A DNA stretch of 64,000 bases from Rhizobium lentis (GTDB lineage Bacteria; Pseudomonadota; Alphaproteobacteria; Rhizobiales; Rhizobiaceae). Where the stretch lies: positions 2,691,001-2,755,000 of the forward strand of contig NZ_CP071454.1 of NCBI RefSeq assembly GCF_017352135.1. Reading direction: 5' to 3'. Positions 46,663-56,474 of this stretch are shown in pieces. Position numbers and translations under genes: made by a program. Numbering within the stretch: position 1 is the stretch's first letter; each line of letters begins with the position of its first letter. The notes under the pieces were generated by a model. The model was not told the origin of the DNA. It worked only from the letters and a program-made list of their open reading frames with translations, and ran no database searches.

Positions 46663-48486
46663 ATGAAAAATTTGAAGATATCGAAGCAGCTTATCCTGCT
46701 GGTCATCGGCCTGATGGTGGCCTTTGCGATCGCCACCTCCCTGCAGATCCGCTCCTCGGTCGATGCGATCTACAAGGAGCGTTATGACATGCTCCGCGCC
46801 GAGGTTCAGTCGGCCGTTTCCGTTCTAAAGCTATACCAGGCCAAGGTGACCGCGGGCGAGATGACGCTCGAGGATGCGCAGAAGCAGGCCTATACCACCG
46901 TCAACGGGATGAAATACGATCCCGACGGCTATTTCTTCGGCTATAGCTATGACGTCCAGATGCTGTTCCACTACGATGCCGCGAAGGTCGGGCAGAACCT
47001 GAAAGGTCAGCCGGACAGCAAGGGCAAGCTCTACCGTGAAGAGCTGGTCAAGCTCGGGCAGCAGGGCGGCGGTCTCGTCGAATTTCATTCCACCAGCAAG
47101 CCGGGCCAGCCGGCCGGCGATTACCGCAAGACGGCCTATGGTCAGGCCTTTGAGCCCTGGAAGGTCGTCGTCGTCACCGGCGTCTATATGGACGATCTCG
47201 ATGCGCAGATAAACAGCACCATCCTGACCGCCCTCTCCGGCAGCATCGTCCTGTTTTTCCTCGCCATGGGTGCCGCCTATGTCGTCATCCGCGGCATATC
47301 GGGACCTCTGAACAACGTCCATGCCGCCTTGAAGGCTGTCGCCGAGGAGGACGTATCGATTGCGATCCCGCATATCGGCATGAACAATGAGGTCGGCATG
47401 ATGGCCAAGGCGACGCTGTCGCTGCAGGAAAAGATCCGCGAGCGCCATCAGATGTCGGATCGCGAGGCGGCCCAGCAGCTGGCGCTGGAAAGCGAGCGCG
47501 AAAACAATCTGCGCCAGCAGCAGGACGAGGCGGCGCTCCAGGCGCGCGTCGTGGCGACGATCGGCCAGGCGCTCGAACTGATCGCCCGCGGCGATCTCAC
47601 CGTCCGCTGCGCCGATCTCGGCCAGAAATATGCCGCCCTGCGCGACAATTTCAATGAAGCGCTGTCGCATCTCGAGGCCGCCATGGCCAAGGTCAGCGCC
47701 AAGGGCAGCGATATCGGCACCAGCAAGGAAGAAATCCGCCGCGCCTCCAACGAACTGTCGCAGCGCACCGAGCGCCAGGCCGCCAGCCTGGAAGAAACAT
47801 CCGCCGCTCTCGACGAACTGACCGTCGCCGTCCGCCAGACGGCCGATGGCGCGCACGAAGCCAGCAAGCGCGTGCATGCCGTCAGCACCGAGGCCACCCA
47901 TAGCGATGCGATCGTCGGCCAAGCGATCGAGGCGATGAGCGGCATCGAGAAATCGTCCTCGGAGATATCAAAAATCATCGGCGTCATCGACGAGATCGCC
48001 TTCCAGACCAACCTTCTGGCGCTGAATGCCGGCGTCGAGGCGGCCCGTGCGGGTGAATCCGGCAAGGGCTTTGCGGTCGTCGCCCAGGAGGTGCGCGAAC
48101 TCGCCCAGCGTTCCGCCGCCGCGGCCAAGGAGATCAAGGACCAGATCGCCCGTTCCTCCAGCCAGGTCGATCATGGCGTCCGCCTGGTCGGCGAGGCGGG
48201 CGAGGCGCTGAAGCGCATCTCCGACCAGATCAAGGCCGCCAACGAGATCGTTGCCAAGATCGCCCACAGCGCCTCCGAACAGGACACGACGCTGCGTTCG
48301 ATCTCCTCGTCGATGAACCAGCTCGACGCCGCCACCCAGCAAAACGCCGCCATGGCCGAGGAGACCACGGCATCGGCCGAAACGCTGGCGAGCGACACCG
48401 ACGAGCTGATCGACCTCATCCGCGGCTTCCGCGTCGGCAATGCCGGGACTGCTGCGGCCATGCATCAGGGTCGACGCGCTGCCTGA
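46663..48486 (+). CDS. Methyl-accepting chemotaxis protein with a Cache domain
   Basis: 607 residues from the ATG at 46663, after GAGG; a TTG four codons earlier is in frame. Membrane helix 1 (about 9-28), a periplasmic single-Cache domain (YKERYDMLRAEVQSAVSVLK, PDGYFFGYSYDVQMLFHYDA), helix 2 (about 188-210) and HAMP (210-262) lead to a long helical signalling domain. The hairpin tip is EIAFQTNLLALNAGVEAARA GESGKGFAVVAQEVR, with methylation helices on both sides. No C-terminal NWETF-type pentapeptide for CheR docking is present. Ligand unknown, small organic acids being common for this Cache type. Confidence 0.95.
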   Translation: MKNLKISKQLILLVIGLMVAFAIATSLQIRSSVDAIYKERYDMLRAEVQSAVSVLKLYQAKVTAGEMTLEDAQKQAYTTVNGMKYDPDGYFFGYSYDVQMLFHYDAAKVGQNLKGQPDSKGKLYREELVKLGQQGGGLVEFHSTSKPGQPAGDYRKTAYGQAFEPWKVVVVTGVYMDDLDAQINSTILTALSGSIVLFFLAMGAAYVVIRGISGPLNNVHAALKAVAEEDVSIAIPHIGMNNEVGMMAKATLSLQEKIRERHQMSDREAAQQLALESERENNLRQQQDEAALQARVVATIGQALELIARGDLTVRCADLGQKYAALRDNFNEALSHLEAAMAKVSAKGSDIGTSKEEIRRASNELSQRTERQAASLEETSAALDELTVAVRQTADGAHEASKRVHAVSTEATHSDAIVGQAIEAMSGIEKSSSEISKIIGVIDEIAFQTNLLALNAGVEAARAGESGKGFAVVAQEVRELAQRSAAAAKEIKDQIARSSSQVDHGVRLVGEAGEALKRISDQIKAANEIVAKIAHSASEQDTTLRSISSSMNQLDAATQQNAAMAEETTASAETLASDTDELIDLIRGFRVGNAGTAAAMHQGRRAA

Positions 48487-48528
48487 GCGGCGCGGCGACA
48501 AACAGGATTTTCAGCACCAAAATCTTAG

Positions 48529-48552
48529 CGGCCGTCGGGTTTCCGGCGGCCG
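48529..48552. terminator. Hairpin between convergent chemoreceptor and DUF523 genes
   Basis: CGGCCGTCGG (48529-48538) pairs over all ten positions (one T-G) with CCGGCGGCCG (48543-48552) around a 4-base loop. No long T run; probably shared by both genes. Confidence 0.7.
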
Positions 48553-48566
48553 TGCCATTTGAAGCC

Positions 48567-49055
48567 CTATGATGCGATGCGCTCGATCAGCCGCTCGATC
48601 TCCCGATCGGAAAACACTTCGATGCCCGCCGCTTTCAGCGCCGCCGCCGTGACGCCGCTGCCGGGCTGCCGGCGGCCGGAAAAAGTCCCGTCATAGATGA
48701 ACCCGGACCCGCAGGACGGGCTGCCGTCGATGAGCAGCGCATAGCGGCAGCCGGTCTGCCTTGCGAGCGCCACGGCATTTTCCGCCGCCTGCAGGAACTC
48801 TTCAGTCACGTCGCCGCCAGTCAATTCCACGACCCGCGCCGTGCCGGCCAGCACCTCCTCGCCGGCTGCCGCATCGGCGATCTCCGCCGGCGGCCGCGGC
48901 ACGGGCATGCCCGCCGACATCTCCGGACAGATCGTCACCAGCCGGCCCTCGGCCCGCCATCTCTCGATCGCCGGATGAAGCAACGGCTTCGCCCGCCCGT
49001 CATAGCGGACGGCGTGCCCCATGAGGCAGGCGCTGACGAGGATCTTGCTTTGCAT
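48567..49055 (-). CDS. DUF523 family protein
   Basis: 162 residues. KILVSACLMGHAVRYDGRAK at the start, ICPEMSAGMPVPRPPAEI and LLIDGSPSCGSGFIYDGTFS are the conserved blocks of DUF523, with invariant Cys residues (C10, C43, C115) that could bind metal or an Fe-S cluster. The family is widespread and uncharacterised. It is a single gene, convergent with the chemoreceptor, and separated from glyS by repeats. Confidence 0.93.
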   Translation of the reverse strand: MQSKILVSACLMGHAVRYDGRAKPLLHPAIERWRAEGRLVTICPEMSAGMPVPRPPAEIADAAAGEEVLAGTARVVELTGGDVTEEFLQAAENAVALARQTGCRYALLIDGSPSCGSGFIYDGTFSGRRQPGSGVTAAALKAAGIEVFSDREIERLIERIAS

Positions 49056-49417
49056 GGCTGCTTGAATAGCGCGGTGGTGGCGGCAATGCCAGTGTTGGGG
49101 TGGGTGGGCTTTCCAGGGGGTATACGTTTCGACTCCCTCATCTCCTCAGCGGGAGAAGGTGCCCGTAGGGCGGATGAGGGGCCAGCGACGCGGGTCTCTC
49201 CTACAGTGCCCATGCGAGCTCCGACCGCGCTCAAAGGCATAGGGGGCGCCGGGTTATCGTCGGCGCGCCGGAATAGATTTTAAGGGAAAGATGTGCCGAG
49301 TGGCCCCCTCATCCGCCTGCCGGCACCTTCTCCCCGCTGGGGAGAAGAGGGTATGCCGCGACCTTTCCGTTCTCGCCGGCCTCGCAAATGGCAAGCGCCT
49401 CGTTCGTGCTGGCAATA
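49056..49417. repeat. Intergenic region with two REP-like repeats in opposite orientation
   Basis: Copy A at 49303-49350 is intact: 27 bases ending CACCTTCT, then CCCCG-CTG-GGGAGAAG. It matches the IS110 target and is the empty-site reference for that element. Copy B, inverted and more diverged, is at 49135-49181. No gene is seen in the gap. Confidence 0.8.
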
Positions 49418-51532
49418 TCACCCCGAAATCTTCGAGAAATCCGCAACCGTTCCCGTCGCCTCGCGGATCAGGCGCAGCAGGGCGAGGCGGTTGGCGCGGA
49501 TGGCGGCGTCCTCGTCGTTGACGAGCACGTCTTCGAAGAAGCGGTCGACAGGGCCGCGCAGCTTGGAGAGCGCTTCCATCGCCGAGCGGAAATCCTCCGC
49601 GGCAACGGCATCCGCCGCATCCTTGGATGCGCTTGATATCGCGGCGAACAGCTCCTTCTCTGCATCGAGCTTGAAGAGCGCCTGCGAAACGCCGTCGGCG
49701 ATGACCGTGCCCTTCTTTTCCTCGGCGGCCAGCAGCTGCGTGGCGCGCTTGGTGCCGGCGAGCAGGTTCTTGCCGTCCTCCGAGGTGATGAAGGCCGTCA
49801 GCGCCTCGACCCGGCGCGCGACCATCAGAAGGTCGTCGGCCTCGGGCGTTAGCACGGCGTCGATGAGATCGTGGCGGGCGCCTTGGTCGCGCAGATAGAC
49901 CTTGAGGCGATCGTGGAAGAAGGAGAGCAGATCGCCGTCTTCGGTCGTCGCCAGCAAAGGCAGGCGGACCCTGCGCTCCAGCAGGATCCTGACGACGCCC
50001 AGGGCCGCACGCCGTAACGCGAACGGATCCTTCGAACCGGTCGGCTTTTCATCGATCGCCCAGAAGCCGGTCAGCGTGTCGAGCTTGTCGGCAAGAGCGA
50101 GCGTAATCGCCACCTTGTCCTCCGGCACGCGGTCCGACGGGCCCTGCGGCTTGTAATGATCCTCGACCGCTGCGGCAACGGAGGCGTTTTCGCCCTGCAG
50201 CGCCGCGTATCTGCGGCCCATCAAGCCCTGCAGTTCCGGGAATTCGCCGACGGCCTCCGTGCGAAGATCCGCCTTGGCGAGCACGGCGGCGCGATCGACG
50301 AGAGCCGCGTCGGCGCCGGTGATTGCCGCCAGTTCCTTCGCCAGCGCCCGGATGCGGGCGACGCGGGCGCCCTGCGTGCCGAGCTTGGCATGGAAGGTTA
50401 CGTCAAGCGCATCGAGCTTGGCCATGCGCTGGTCGAGTGGCTTCTTCAGATCGAGGCCGAATTTTGCGGCAGATGTTTCCAGAGTCGCGAGATCCGGCAT
50501 GTCGCCCTGGTCGCGCTTCCAGAAATGCAGCGCGTCGGAAAGACGGGCGCGCACGACCTTGCCGTTGCCGTGAACGATTTCCTTGCCGCCGTCGCTCGCC
50601 TGGATATTGGAGACCAGGATGAATTTGTTCGAGAGCGTCTCTTCGCCCTGCTTGCGGGTGACGAAGCATTTCTGGTTGGTCTTGATCGTCAGCCGGATGA
50701 TCTCGGAGGGGATGGAAAGATAATCCTCCTCGAAGCTGCCCATCAGCACCTGCGGCCATTCGACCAGGCCGGAAACTTCCTCCAGCAGGCCTTCGTCCTC
50801 GACCAGTTCGAGGCCGTTGGCGAAGGCGATGTCGCGGGCGTCATGCAGGATGACGTCCTTGCGCCGCTCGGCATCGAGGATGACCTTCGCCCTTTCGAGA
50901 CTTGCGACGTAGTCGTCGAAGCGGCGGACGGTGATTGCCTCGGGCGCATGGAAACGATGGCCGTAGGTGACGTTGGAGGCGGTGATGCCGTCGATCTCGA
51001 ACGGAATGACGACCGTCTCGTCATGCTCGGGGCCGAAGGTGCAGACGATCGACTGCAGCGGCCGCACCCAGCGCATCGCGCCGGGCTTGGAGGAAGCTTT
51101 GCCCCAGCGCATGGATTTCGGCCAGGGAAAATCGCGGATGATGCCGGGCATCACCTCGGCGACGATCTCTTCTGCCGCGCGGCCGGGCTTTGAGATGACC
51201 GCGACGTAAAAATCGCCCTTCTTCGGATCGCTGACCACCTGCGCCTCGGAGACCGACGACAGGCCGGCGCCGCGCAGGAAGCCTTCGATCGCCTTCTCGT
51301 TGGCGTCGGTGCGCGGCCCCTTGCGCTCCTCGCGCACGTCGGCCGAACGCGCCGTCAGGCCGTGGATGTCGAGCGCCAGCCGCCGTGGCGTCCAGTATTC
51401 GCGTGCGCCCTCGTAGGACAGACCCGCTTCGACAAGCGCATCGGTGACGAGCTTCCTCAGGTCGCCGGCAGCCTTGCGCTGCATGCGGGCCGGAATCTCT
51501 TCGGAGCGAAGTTCGAGAAGCAGGTTTGGCAT
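49418..51532 (-). CDS. glyS: Glycyl-tRNA synthetase beta subunit
   Basis: 704 residues from the ATG at 51532, whose [20 protein letters not shown] start is the family N-terminus; in-frame sequence further upstream lies in repeats. Later blocks are [73 protein letters not shown] and a C-terminal DALR-like anticodon domain (about 590-690). It recognises tRNA-Gly and functions with GlyQ. Unlike the common glyQ-glyS operon, its partner is at 37.5 kb on the other strand. Confidence 0.96.
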   Translation of the reverse strand: MPNLLLELRSEEIPARMQRKAAGDLRKLVTDALVEAGLSYEGAREYWTPRRLALDIHGLTARSADVREERKGPRTDANEKAIEGFLRGAGLSSVSEAQVVSDPKKGDFYVAVISKPGRAAEEIVAEVMPGIIRDFPWPKSMRWGKASSKPGAMRWVRPLQSIVCTFGPEHDETVVIPFEIDGITASNVTYGHRFHAPEAITVRRFDDYVASLERAKVILDAERRKDVILHDARDIAFANGLELVEDEGLLEEVSGLVEWPQVLMGSFEEDYLSIPSEIIRLTIKTNQKCFVTRKQGEETLSNKFILVSNIQASDGGKEIVHGNGKVVRARLSDALHFWKRDQGDMPDLATLETSAAKFGLDLKKPLDQRMAKLDALDVTFHAKLGTQGARVARIRALAKELAAITGADAALVDRAAVLAKADLRTEAVGEFPELQGLMGRRYAALQGENASVAAAVEDHYKPQGPSDRVPEDKVAITLALADKLDTLTGFWAIDEKPTGSKDPFALRRAALGVVRILLERRVRLPLLATTEDGDLLSFFHDRLKVYLRDQGARHDLIDAVLTPEADDLLMVARRVEALTAFITSEDGKNLLAGTKRATQLLAAEEKKGTVIADGVSQALFKLDAEKELFAAISSASKDAADAVAAEDFRSAMEALSKLRGPVDRFFEDVLVNDEDAAIRANRLALLRLIREATGTVADFSKISG

Positions 51533-51981
51533 GTCACTCTTTTCCTTGCGCCCGCGGGCAGGGCGATCCAAAAACGTTGCTTCTGCTATCAAAGAATGCC
51601 GCATCTGCACAACCGCAAAAACGGAAGAGGGCGATGGGGGTGGGCGACCGGTAGGCGTTGTGCCGTGTGGCCCCCTCATCCGCCCTGCCGGGCACCGACC
51701 GGGGCGAGCCGCCGGTCTCGCCCGTCCTTCGGACCCCCGATGGGTAGAAGGGGAGGTGCGGCGGCCGCCTCTTCTTGCCACTGCCGTTTGTGATGGATGA
51801 AAACAGTGCGGCATATCCCTCGGGGAGAAGATGCCGGCAGGCAGATGAGGGGGCTACACGGCACAACGCTCGCCGCTGATCCCCCAATCCGATAACTTCC
51901 GCTGTGGAAACCACAGTCGGGCATTGCCTTGCCGCTTTTCGCCGCTATGGTCCCGCAACTTTCGTCGACATAGGGAATCCC
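51533..51981. repeat. Intergenic region with a large inverted repeat of REP-like halves
   Basis: Arms at 51657-51690 and 51834-51867 are near-perfect inverse copies (GTTGTGCCGTGTGGCCCCCT against its mirror), each carrying the CCCCTCATC motif of the REP-like family, with about 140 bases between. No gene is supported. The glyS and tex promoters must lie in or near this gap. Confidence 0.7.
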
Positions 51982-54291
51982 ATGGCCGCAGACCTTCGTT
52001 TTCTCGCAGCCCGCATCTCCGCCGAAATCAACGCCCGGCCCGACCAGGCCAAGGCCGCCATCGAACTGCTCGACGAGGGCGCCACCGTGCCCTTCATCGC
52101 CCGTTACCGCAAGGAAGTGACGGGCGGGCTCGATGACACGCAGCTGCGCGATCTCGCCGAGCGGCTGGTCTATCTGCGCGAGCTCGAAGCCCGGCGTGAT
52201 ACGATCGTCGAATCGATCACCGGCCAGGGCAAGATGACCGAGGAGCTGATGGCCAAGGTCGCGGGCGCCGCAACCAAGGCCGAGCTCGAGGATCTCTATC
52301 TGCCCTATAAGCCGAAGCGGCGCACGCGGGCCGAAATCGCCCGCGAACGCGGCCTCGGGCCGCTCGCCGAGGCGATTCTGGCCGAGCGCAGCCGGGAACC
52401 GGCGGTCTTAGCCGAAGGCTTCATCACGGCTGATGTACCCGATGTGAAGATGGCGCTCGAGGGTGCGCGCGACATCGTCGCGGAAGGCATTGCCGAAAAT
52501 GCCGATCTGCTCGGCAAGTTGCGCGCCCACATGCGCCAGGCAGCCCTGCTGAAGGCCAAAGTCGTCGACGGCAAGCAGGCGGCGGGCGAGAAGTTTTCCG
52601 ATTATTTCGACCATTCCGAACGCTGGGCGACCGCGCCCGGCCACCGGGCGCTTGCCATGCTGCGCGGCTGGAACGAGGAGGTCTTGACGCTGACGATCGA
52701 GGCGGACGCCGAGACGGCCTCGCCGAACAAGCCGGTCGAGCGCATGATCGCCGCCGCCTACGAGATCGGCGCCAGCCGTCCCGGCGACCGCTGGCTGATG
52801 GAGGTCGCCAGCTGGACCTGGCGGGTGAAGCTCTCCATGTCGCTGTCGCTCGACCTGATGCGCGAGTTGCGCGAAAGGGCCGAAGAAGAGGCGATCCATG
52901 TTTTCGCCCGCAATCTCAAGGATCTGCTTTTGGCCGCACCCGCCGGTTCGCGCGCGACCATGGGTCTTGATCCCGGCATTCGCACCGGCGTCAAGGTCGC
53001 TGTCGTCGACGGCACCGGCAAGGTGGTGGCGACCTCGACTGTCTATCCCTTCCAGCCGCGCAACGACGTGCGCGGCGCCCAGATCGAACTCGCCTCGCTG
53101 ATCCGCAAGCACAATGTCGAGCTGATCTCGATCGGCAACGGCACCGGCAGCCGCGAAACGGAAAAGCTGGTGGCCGACATGCTGGCCGAGCTGCCGGCGC
53201 CGAGGCCGACCAAGGTCATCGTCTCGGAAGCGGGCGCCTCGGTCTATTCCGCCTCGGCAACCGGCGCGGCTGAGTTTCCCGATCTCGACGTGTCGCTGCG
53301 CGGCGCCGTCTCCATCGCTCGGCGCCTGCAGGATCCGCTGGCCGAACTGGTCAAGATCGAGCCGAAGTCGATCGGCGTCGGCCAGTATCAGCACGATGTA
53401 GACCAGCAGAAGCTGTCGCGTTCGCTCGATGCGGTGGTCGAAGACGCGGTGAACGCCGTTGGCGTCGATTTGAACACTGCCTCGGCGCCATTGCTTTCCC
53501 GTGTCTCCGGCCTCGGCCCGTCCATCGCCGAGGCCATCGTCCGCCACCGCGACAGCGAGGGCCGTTTCGAGACGCGGCGCGATCTGCTGAAGGTCGCAAG
53601 ACTCGGCGGCCGCACCTTCGAGCAATGCGCCGGCTTCCTGCGCATTCCGAACGGCAAGGAGCCGCTCGACGCATCCTCGGTCCACCCGGAGGCTTATGGC
53701 GTCGCCAAGAAGATCGTCGCCGCCTGCGGCCGCGACCTGCGCGCGCTGATGGGCGACAGCGCCGTCCTGAAATCGATCGATCCGCGTCAATTCATCGACG
53801 AGAAATTTGGTTTGCCGACGGTGAAAGACATCATCGCGGAATTGGAAAAGCCCGGCCGCGACCCGCGCCCGAGCTTCAAGACCGCGACCTTTGCCGAGGG
53901 CGTCAACGAGATTTCCGACCTGAAGCCCGGTATGATGCTGGAAGGCACGGTCACCAATGTCGCCGCTTTCGGCGCCTTCGTCGATATCGGCGTGCACCAG
54001 GACGGCCTGGTGCATGTCTCCCAGCTTGCCGATCGCTTCGTCAAGGATCCGCACGAGGTCGTCAAGGCGGGTGATGTCGTCAAGGTGCGGGTCGTCGAAG
54101 TCGACGCCAAGCGCAAGCGCATCGCTCTCTCGATGAAGCGCGATGACGGTTCTGCTGCACCTTCGCCGCGAGGTGATTCTCGCGGCAACCAGGGGTCCCG
54201 GCCGCAGAACGAGCTCCGGCCGGCGACTGCCAAACCGGAGAGCCAGGGCGCCTTCGGCGCTGCACTCGCCGAAGCCATGAAGCGAAAATAA
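51982..54291 (+). CDS. tex: Tex-type S1 RNA-binding protein
   Basis: 769 residues from the ATG at 51982, after AGGGAA. Order: Tex N-terminal helical domain (1-190, [27 protein letters not shown]), YqgF-like domain with [16 protein letters not shown] (about 325-340), helix-hairpin-helix region ([20 protein letters not shown]) and the S1 domain at about 645-715 ([33 protein letters not shown]). The C-terminal tail is low-complexity. Tex proteins bind nucleic acids and affect transcription; the exact role is unsettled. Confidence 0.96.
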   Translation: MAADLRFLAARISAEINARPDQAKAAIELLDEGATVPFIARYRKEVTGGLDDTQLRDLAERLVYLRELEARRDTIVESITGQGKMTEELMAKVAGAATKAELEDLYLPYKPKRRTRAEIARERGLGPLAEAILAERSREPAVLAEGFITADVPDVKMALEGARDIVAEGIAENADLLGKLRAHMRQAALLKAKVVDGKQAAGEKFSDYFDHSERWATAPGHRALAMLRGWNEEVLTLTIEADAETASPNKPVERMIAAAYEIGASRPGDRWLMEVASWTWRVKLSMSLSLDLMRELRERAEEEAIHVFARNLKDLLLAAPAGSRATMGLDPGIRTGVKVAVVDGTGKVVATSTVYPFQPRNDVRGAQIELASLIRKHNVELISIGNGTGSRETEKLVADMLAELPAPRPTKVIVSEAGASVYSASATGAAEFPDLDVSLRGAVSIARRLQDPLAELVKIEPKSIGVGQYQHDVDQQKLSRSLDAVVEDAVNAVGVDLNTASAPLLSRVSGLGPSIAEAIVRHRDSEGRFETRRDLLKVARLGGRTFEQCAGFLRIPNGKEPLDASSVHPEAYGVAKKIVAACGRDLRALMGDSAVLKSIDPRQFIDEKFGLPTVKDIIAELEKPGRDPRPSFKTATFAEGVNEISDLKPGMMLEGTVTNVAAFGAFVDIGVHQDGLVHVSQLADRFVKDPHEVVKAGDVVKVRVVEVDAKRKRIALSMKRDDGSAAPSPRGDSRGNQGSRPQNELRPATAKPESQGAFGAALAEAMKRK

Positions 54292-54326
54292 GGGCTTAGC
54301 CAGGATATTGGCAAAAATGCAACAGT

Positions 54327-54355
54327 TTGGCAGCGTTATTGCAAGAGTGCTAAAT
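54327..54355 (+). promoter_or_regulatory. Candidate promoter of the cyclopropane synthase gene
   Basis: TTGGCA (54327-54332), 17 bases, CTAAAT (54350-54355), about 70 bases upstream of the ATG. The match at the second hexamer is moderate. Confidence 0.4.
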
Positions 54356-54392
54356 CCGGCGCTTGTAAGGCGAAAGAGAGCTATTAAGTTGA

Positions 54393-54410
54393 TGTGACCA
54401 TCCTGTCACA
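54393..54410. promoter_or_regulatory. TGTGAC-N6-GTCACA dyad before the cyclopropane synthase
   Basis: A perfect inverted repeat whose right end is 14 bases before the ATG. It resembles Crp/Fnr-type sites but the spacing between TGTGA and TCACA is 8, not 6. In RNA it would form a hairpin next to the ribosome-binding site. Confidence 0.45.
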
Positions 54411-54424
54411 TTTGCGAGGCGTCC

Positions 54425-55684
54425 ATGGCGTCGGCTTTCTTATCGATCGTCCAGCAAATCATTCGCAAGGGTTCGTTGAAACTTACCCTTGCCAATGGCG
54501 AGACTCACATGGTCGGCGACGGCACCGGTGAAACCGTTGTCGTCCGCCTTGCCGACCAGGAGGCCGAGGACGCCATCCGGCGCGACCCGACCATGAAGCT
54601 CGGCGAAATGTACATGCAGGGCCGGTTCATTCTCGAGCAGGGCAACATCTACGATTTCCTGTCGCTGGTGAAACAGAACACCACCAACGAGATCTTCGAT
54701 TTCAAGATGGCGGCGCTGCTCGTCGGCCGGATTGCCTGGCAGCAGCTGAAAAGCCGCGTGCCGGTCAATCGCAACAGGCACAATGTCGCCCACCATTACG
54801 ATCTCTCGGCCAAGCTCTTCGATCTTTTCCTGGACGAAGACTGGCAATATTCCTGCGCTTATTTCGATCCCCCGGGCATCGGTCTCGATGAGGCGCAACT
54901 CGCCAAGAAACGTCACATCGCCGCCAAGCTTCTGCTTGCGCCCAACCAGCGGATCCTGGAAATCGGCTCCGGCTGGGGCGGCATGGGCATGTATCTGACG
55001 GAGGCGACCGAGGGAGCCGAGTTCACCGGCATCACGCTCAGCCAGGAGCAGCTGAAGGTCTCCCGGGCTCGCGCCGAAAAACGCGGCCTTTCCAACCGCG
55101 TGCGTTTCGAGCTGCAGGACTATCGCAGCATGAACGGCCGGAAGTTCGACCGCATCGTCTCTGTCGGCATGTTCGAGCATGTCGGCATCGGCAACTACGG
55201 CAATTTCTTCCGCAAGGTGGCCGAACTGCTCGACGACGACGGCGTCATGGTGCTGCATTCGATCGGCCGCCCGAAGCCGAGTTTCGCCACCAACGCCTTC
55301 ATCGAGAAGTATATCTTCCCCGGCGGCTACATTCCCTCGGTCGGCGAGGTCGTGGCGCCGCTCGAAAAGGCCGGGCTGCTGGTCAGGGATGTCGAAATCC
55401 TGCCGATGCATTACGCCTATACGCTGCGCCATTGGCGCGAACGTTTCGTCGCGCGCAAGGCCGAAGCGGTGGCGCTTTACGACGAGCAGTTCTTCCGCAT
55501 GTGGGAATTTTATCTGGCCGGTTCCGAAATGGGCTTCCGCTGGGATGAGCTGTTCATCCTGCAGATCCAGATCGCCAAGAACCAGTTCACCGTTCCCGAC
55601 AACCGCAACTACATCGCGGAGACAGAAGCGAAGCTGAAGGAATTCGAGGCGAGGCGCGCTCCGTTGGAGAAGGTGACATTCTGA
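54425..55684 (+). CDS. cfa: Cyclopropane-fatty-acyl-phospholipid synthase
   Basis: 419 residues. The N-terminal domain binds lipid (about 1-115), followed by NVAHHYDLSAKLFDLFLDED (120-139) with the active-site region, WQYSCAYF, the SAM motif ILEIGSGWGGMG (177-188), GITLSQEQLKVSRARAEKRG and VGMFEHVGIGNY. It transfers a methylene group from SAM to unsaturated membrane phospholipids, a stress adaptation. A histidine phosphatase gene follows after 34 bases. A dyad and a candidate promoter lie just upstream. Confidence 0.95.
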   Translation: MASAFLSIVQQIIRKGSLKLTLANGETHMVGDGTGETVVVRLADQEAEDAIRRDPTMKLGEMYMQGRFILEQGNIYDFLSLVKQNTTNEIFDFKMAALLVGRIAWQQLKSRVPVNRNRHNVAHHYDLSAKLFDLFLDEDWQYSCAYFDPPGIGLDEAQLAKKRHIAAKLLLAPNQRILEIGSGWGGMGMYLTEATEGAEFTGITLSQEQLKVSRARAEKRGLSNRVRFELQDYRSMNGRKFDRIVSVGMFEHVGIGNYGNFFRKVAELLDDDGVMVLHSIGRPKPSFATNAFIEKYIFPGGYIPSVGEVVAPLEKAGLLVRDVEILPMHYAYTLRHWRERFVARKAEAVALYDEQFFRMWEFYLAGSEMGFRWDELFILQIQIAKNQFTVPDNRNYIAETEAKLKEFEARRAPLEKVTF

Positions 55685-55718
55685 TCTCGCCGCGGCGTCT
55701 GGACGAAAGGGAGTGCGG

Positions 55719-56300
55719 ATGAGCAGTGCGTTTCCCGAGATCTACCTGGTTCGCCACGGCGAAACCGAATGGAGCCGTTCCGGACGTCACACCGGACGCA
55801 GCGATATTCCCTTGACCGCGAACGGCGAAGCCGCCGCTCGCAAGCTGACAGAACGGCTTTCCGGCCCTTCCTTCTCCGCGGTCTGGTCGAGCCCGTCCGC
55901 AAGGGCCCGCAACACCTGCGCGCTGGCCGGATTCGGGGCGGGGGCGGTGATCCGCGACGATCTCGCCGAATGGGACTACGGGGCTTATGAAGGCATCACC
56001 ACCAAGGAAATCCTGGCCGCCCGTCCCGGCTGGCAGCTCTTTCGCGACGGCTGCCCGAACGGCGAAACGGCGGCCGATGTCGGCGCCCGTGCCGACGCCG
56101 TCATCCAGGCGCTGCGCCAGGCGGCATCCACCATCCTGATCTTCTCCAGCTCGCATTTCCTGCGGGTCTTGGCCGCCCGCTGGCTCGGTCTGCCGCCGCA
56201 AGGCGGCGTGTTTTTCTCACTCGATACCACAAGCATCAGCGTGCTCGGCTACGAGCACGACCTGACCGAACCGGTCATCCGCCAGTGGAATCAGAGATAG
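55719..56300 (+). CDS. Histidine phosphatase family protein
   Basis: 193 residues from the ATG at 55719, with AAAGGGAG 6 bases upstream (an in-frame GTG two codons earlier is inside that site). The catalytic RHGE motif is in IYLVRHGETEW, with the second Arg in SPSARARNTC, the acid Glu in EWDYGAYEG and the second His in FSSSHFLRVLAARWLG. It is a phosphoglycerate-mutase-like phosphatase of unknown substrate. The gene order suggests co-transcription with the cyclopropane synthase. Confidence 0.92.
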   Translation: MSSAFPEIYLVRHGETEWSRSGRHTGRSDIPLTANGEAAARKLTERLSGPSFSAVWSSPSARARNTCALAGFGAGAVIRDDLAEWDYGAYEGITTKEILAARPGWQLFRDGCPNGETAADVGARADAVIQALRQAASTILIFSSSHFLRVLAARWLGLPPQGGVFFSLDTTSISVLGYEHDLTEPVIRQWNQR

Positions 56301-56474
56301 AGCCGCTGACTGGTTTTACGGAATTCGATAGCAGACAGCAGATACCATCAGCCGTGCGGCTTTCATTTAGCGCCCCTATGTTTCGCGTGGTTAACATTGG
56401 GGTAACGACATCCGGATAAGTCTGGCGGCCGCCGCCCTCCGCGGCTGTGTTTTTGCGTGTTCTGGAGTGCGGAC

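Noticed and set aside
52408..54054. 548-codon open frame on the minus strand
   Set aside because: Antisense to tex.
54393..54410. Canonical CRP site
   Set aside because: Spacing between TGTGA and TCACA is 8 rather than 6; kept only as an unassigned dyad.
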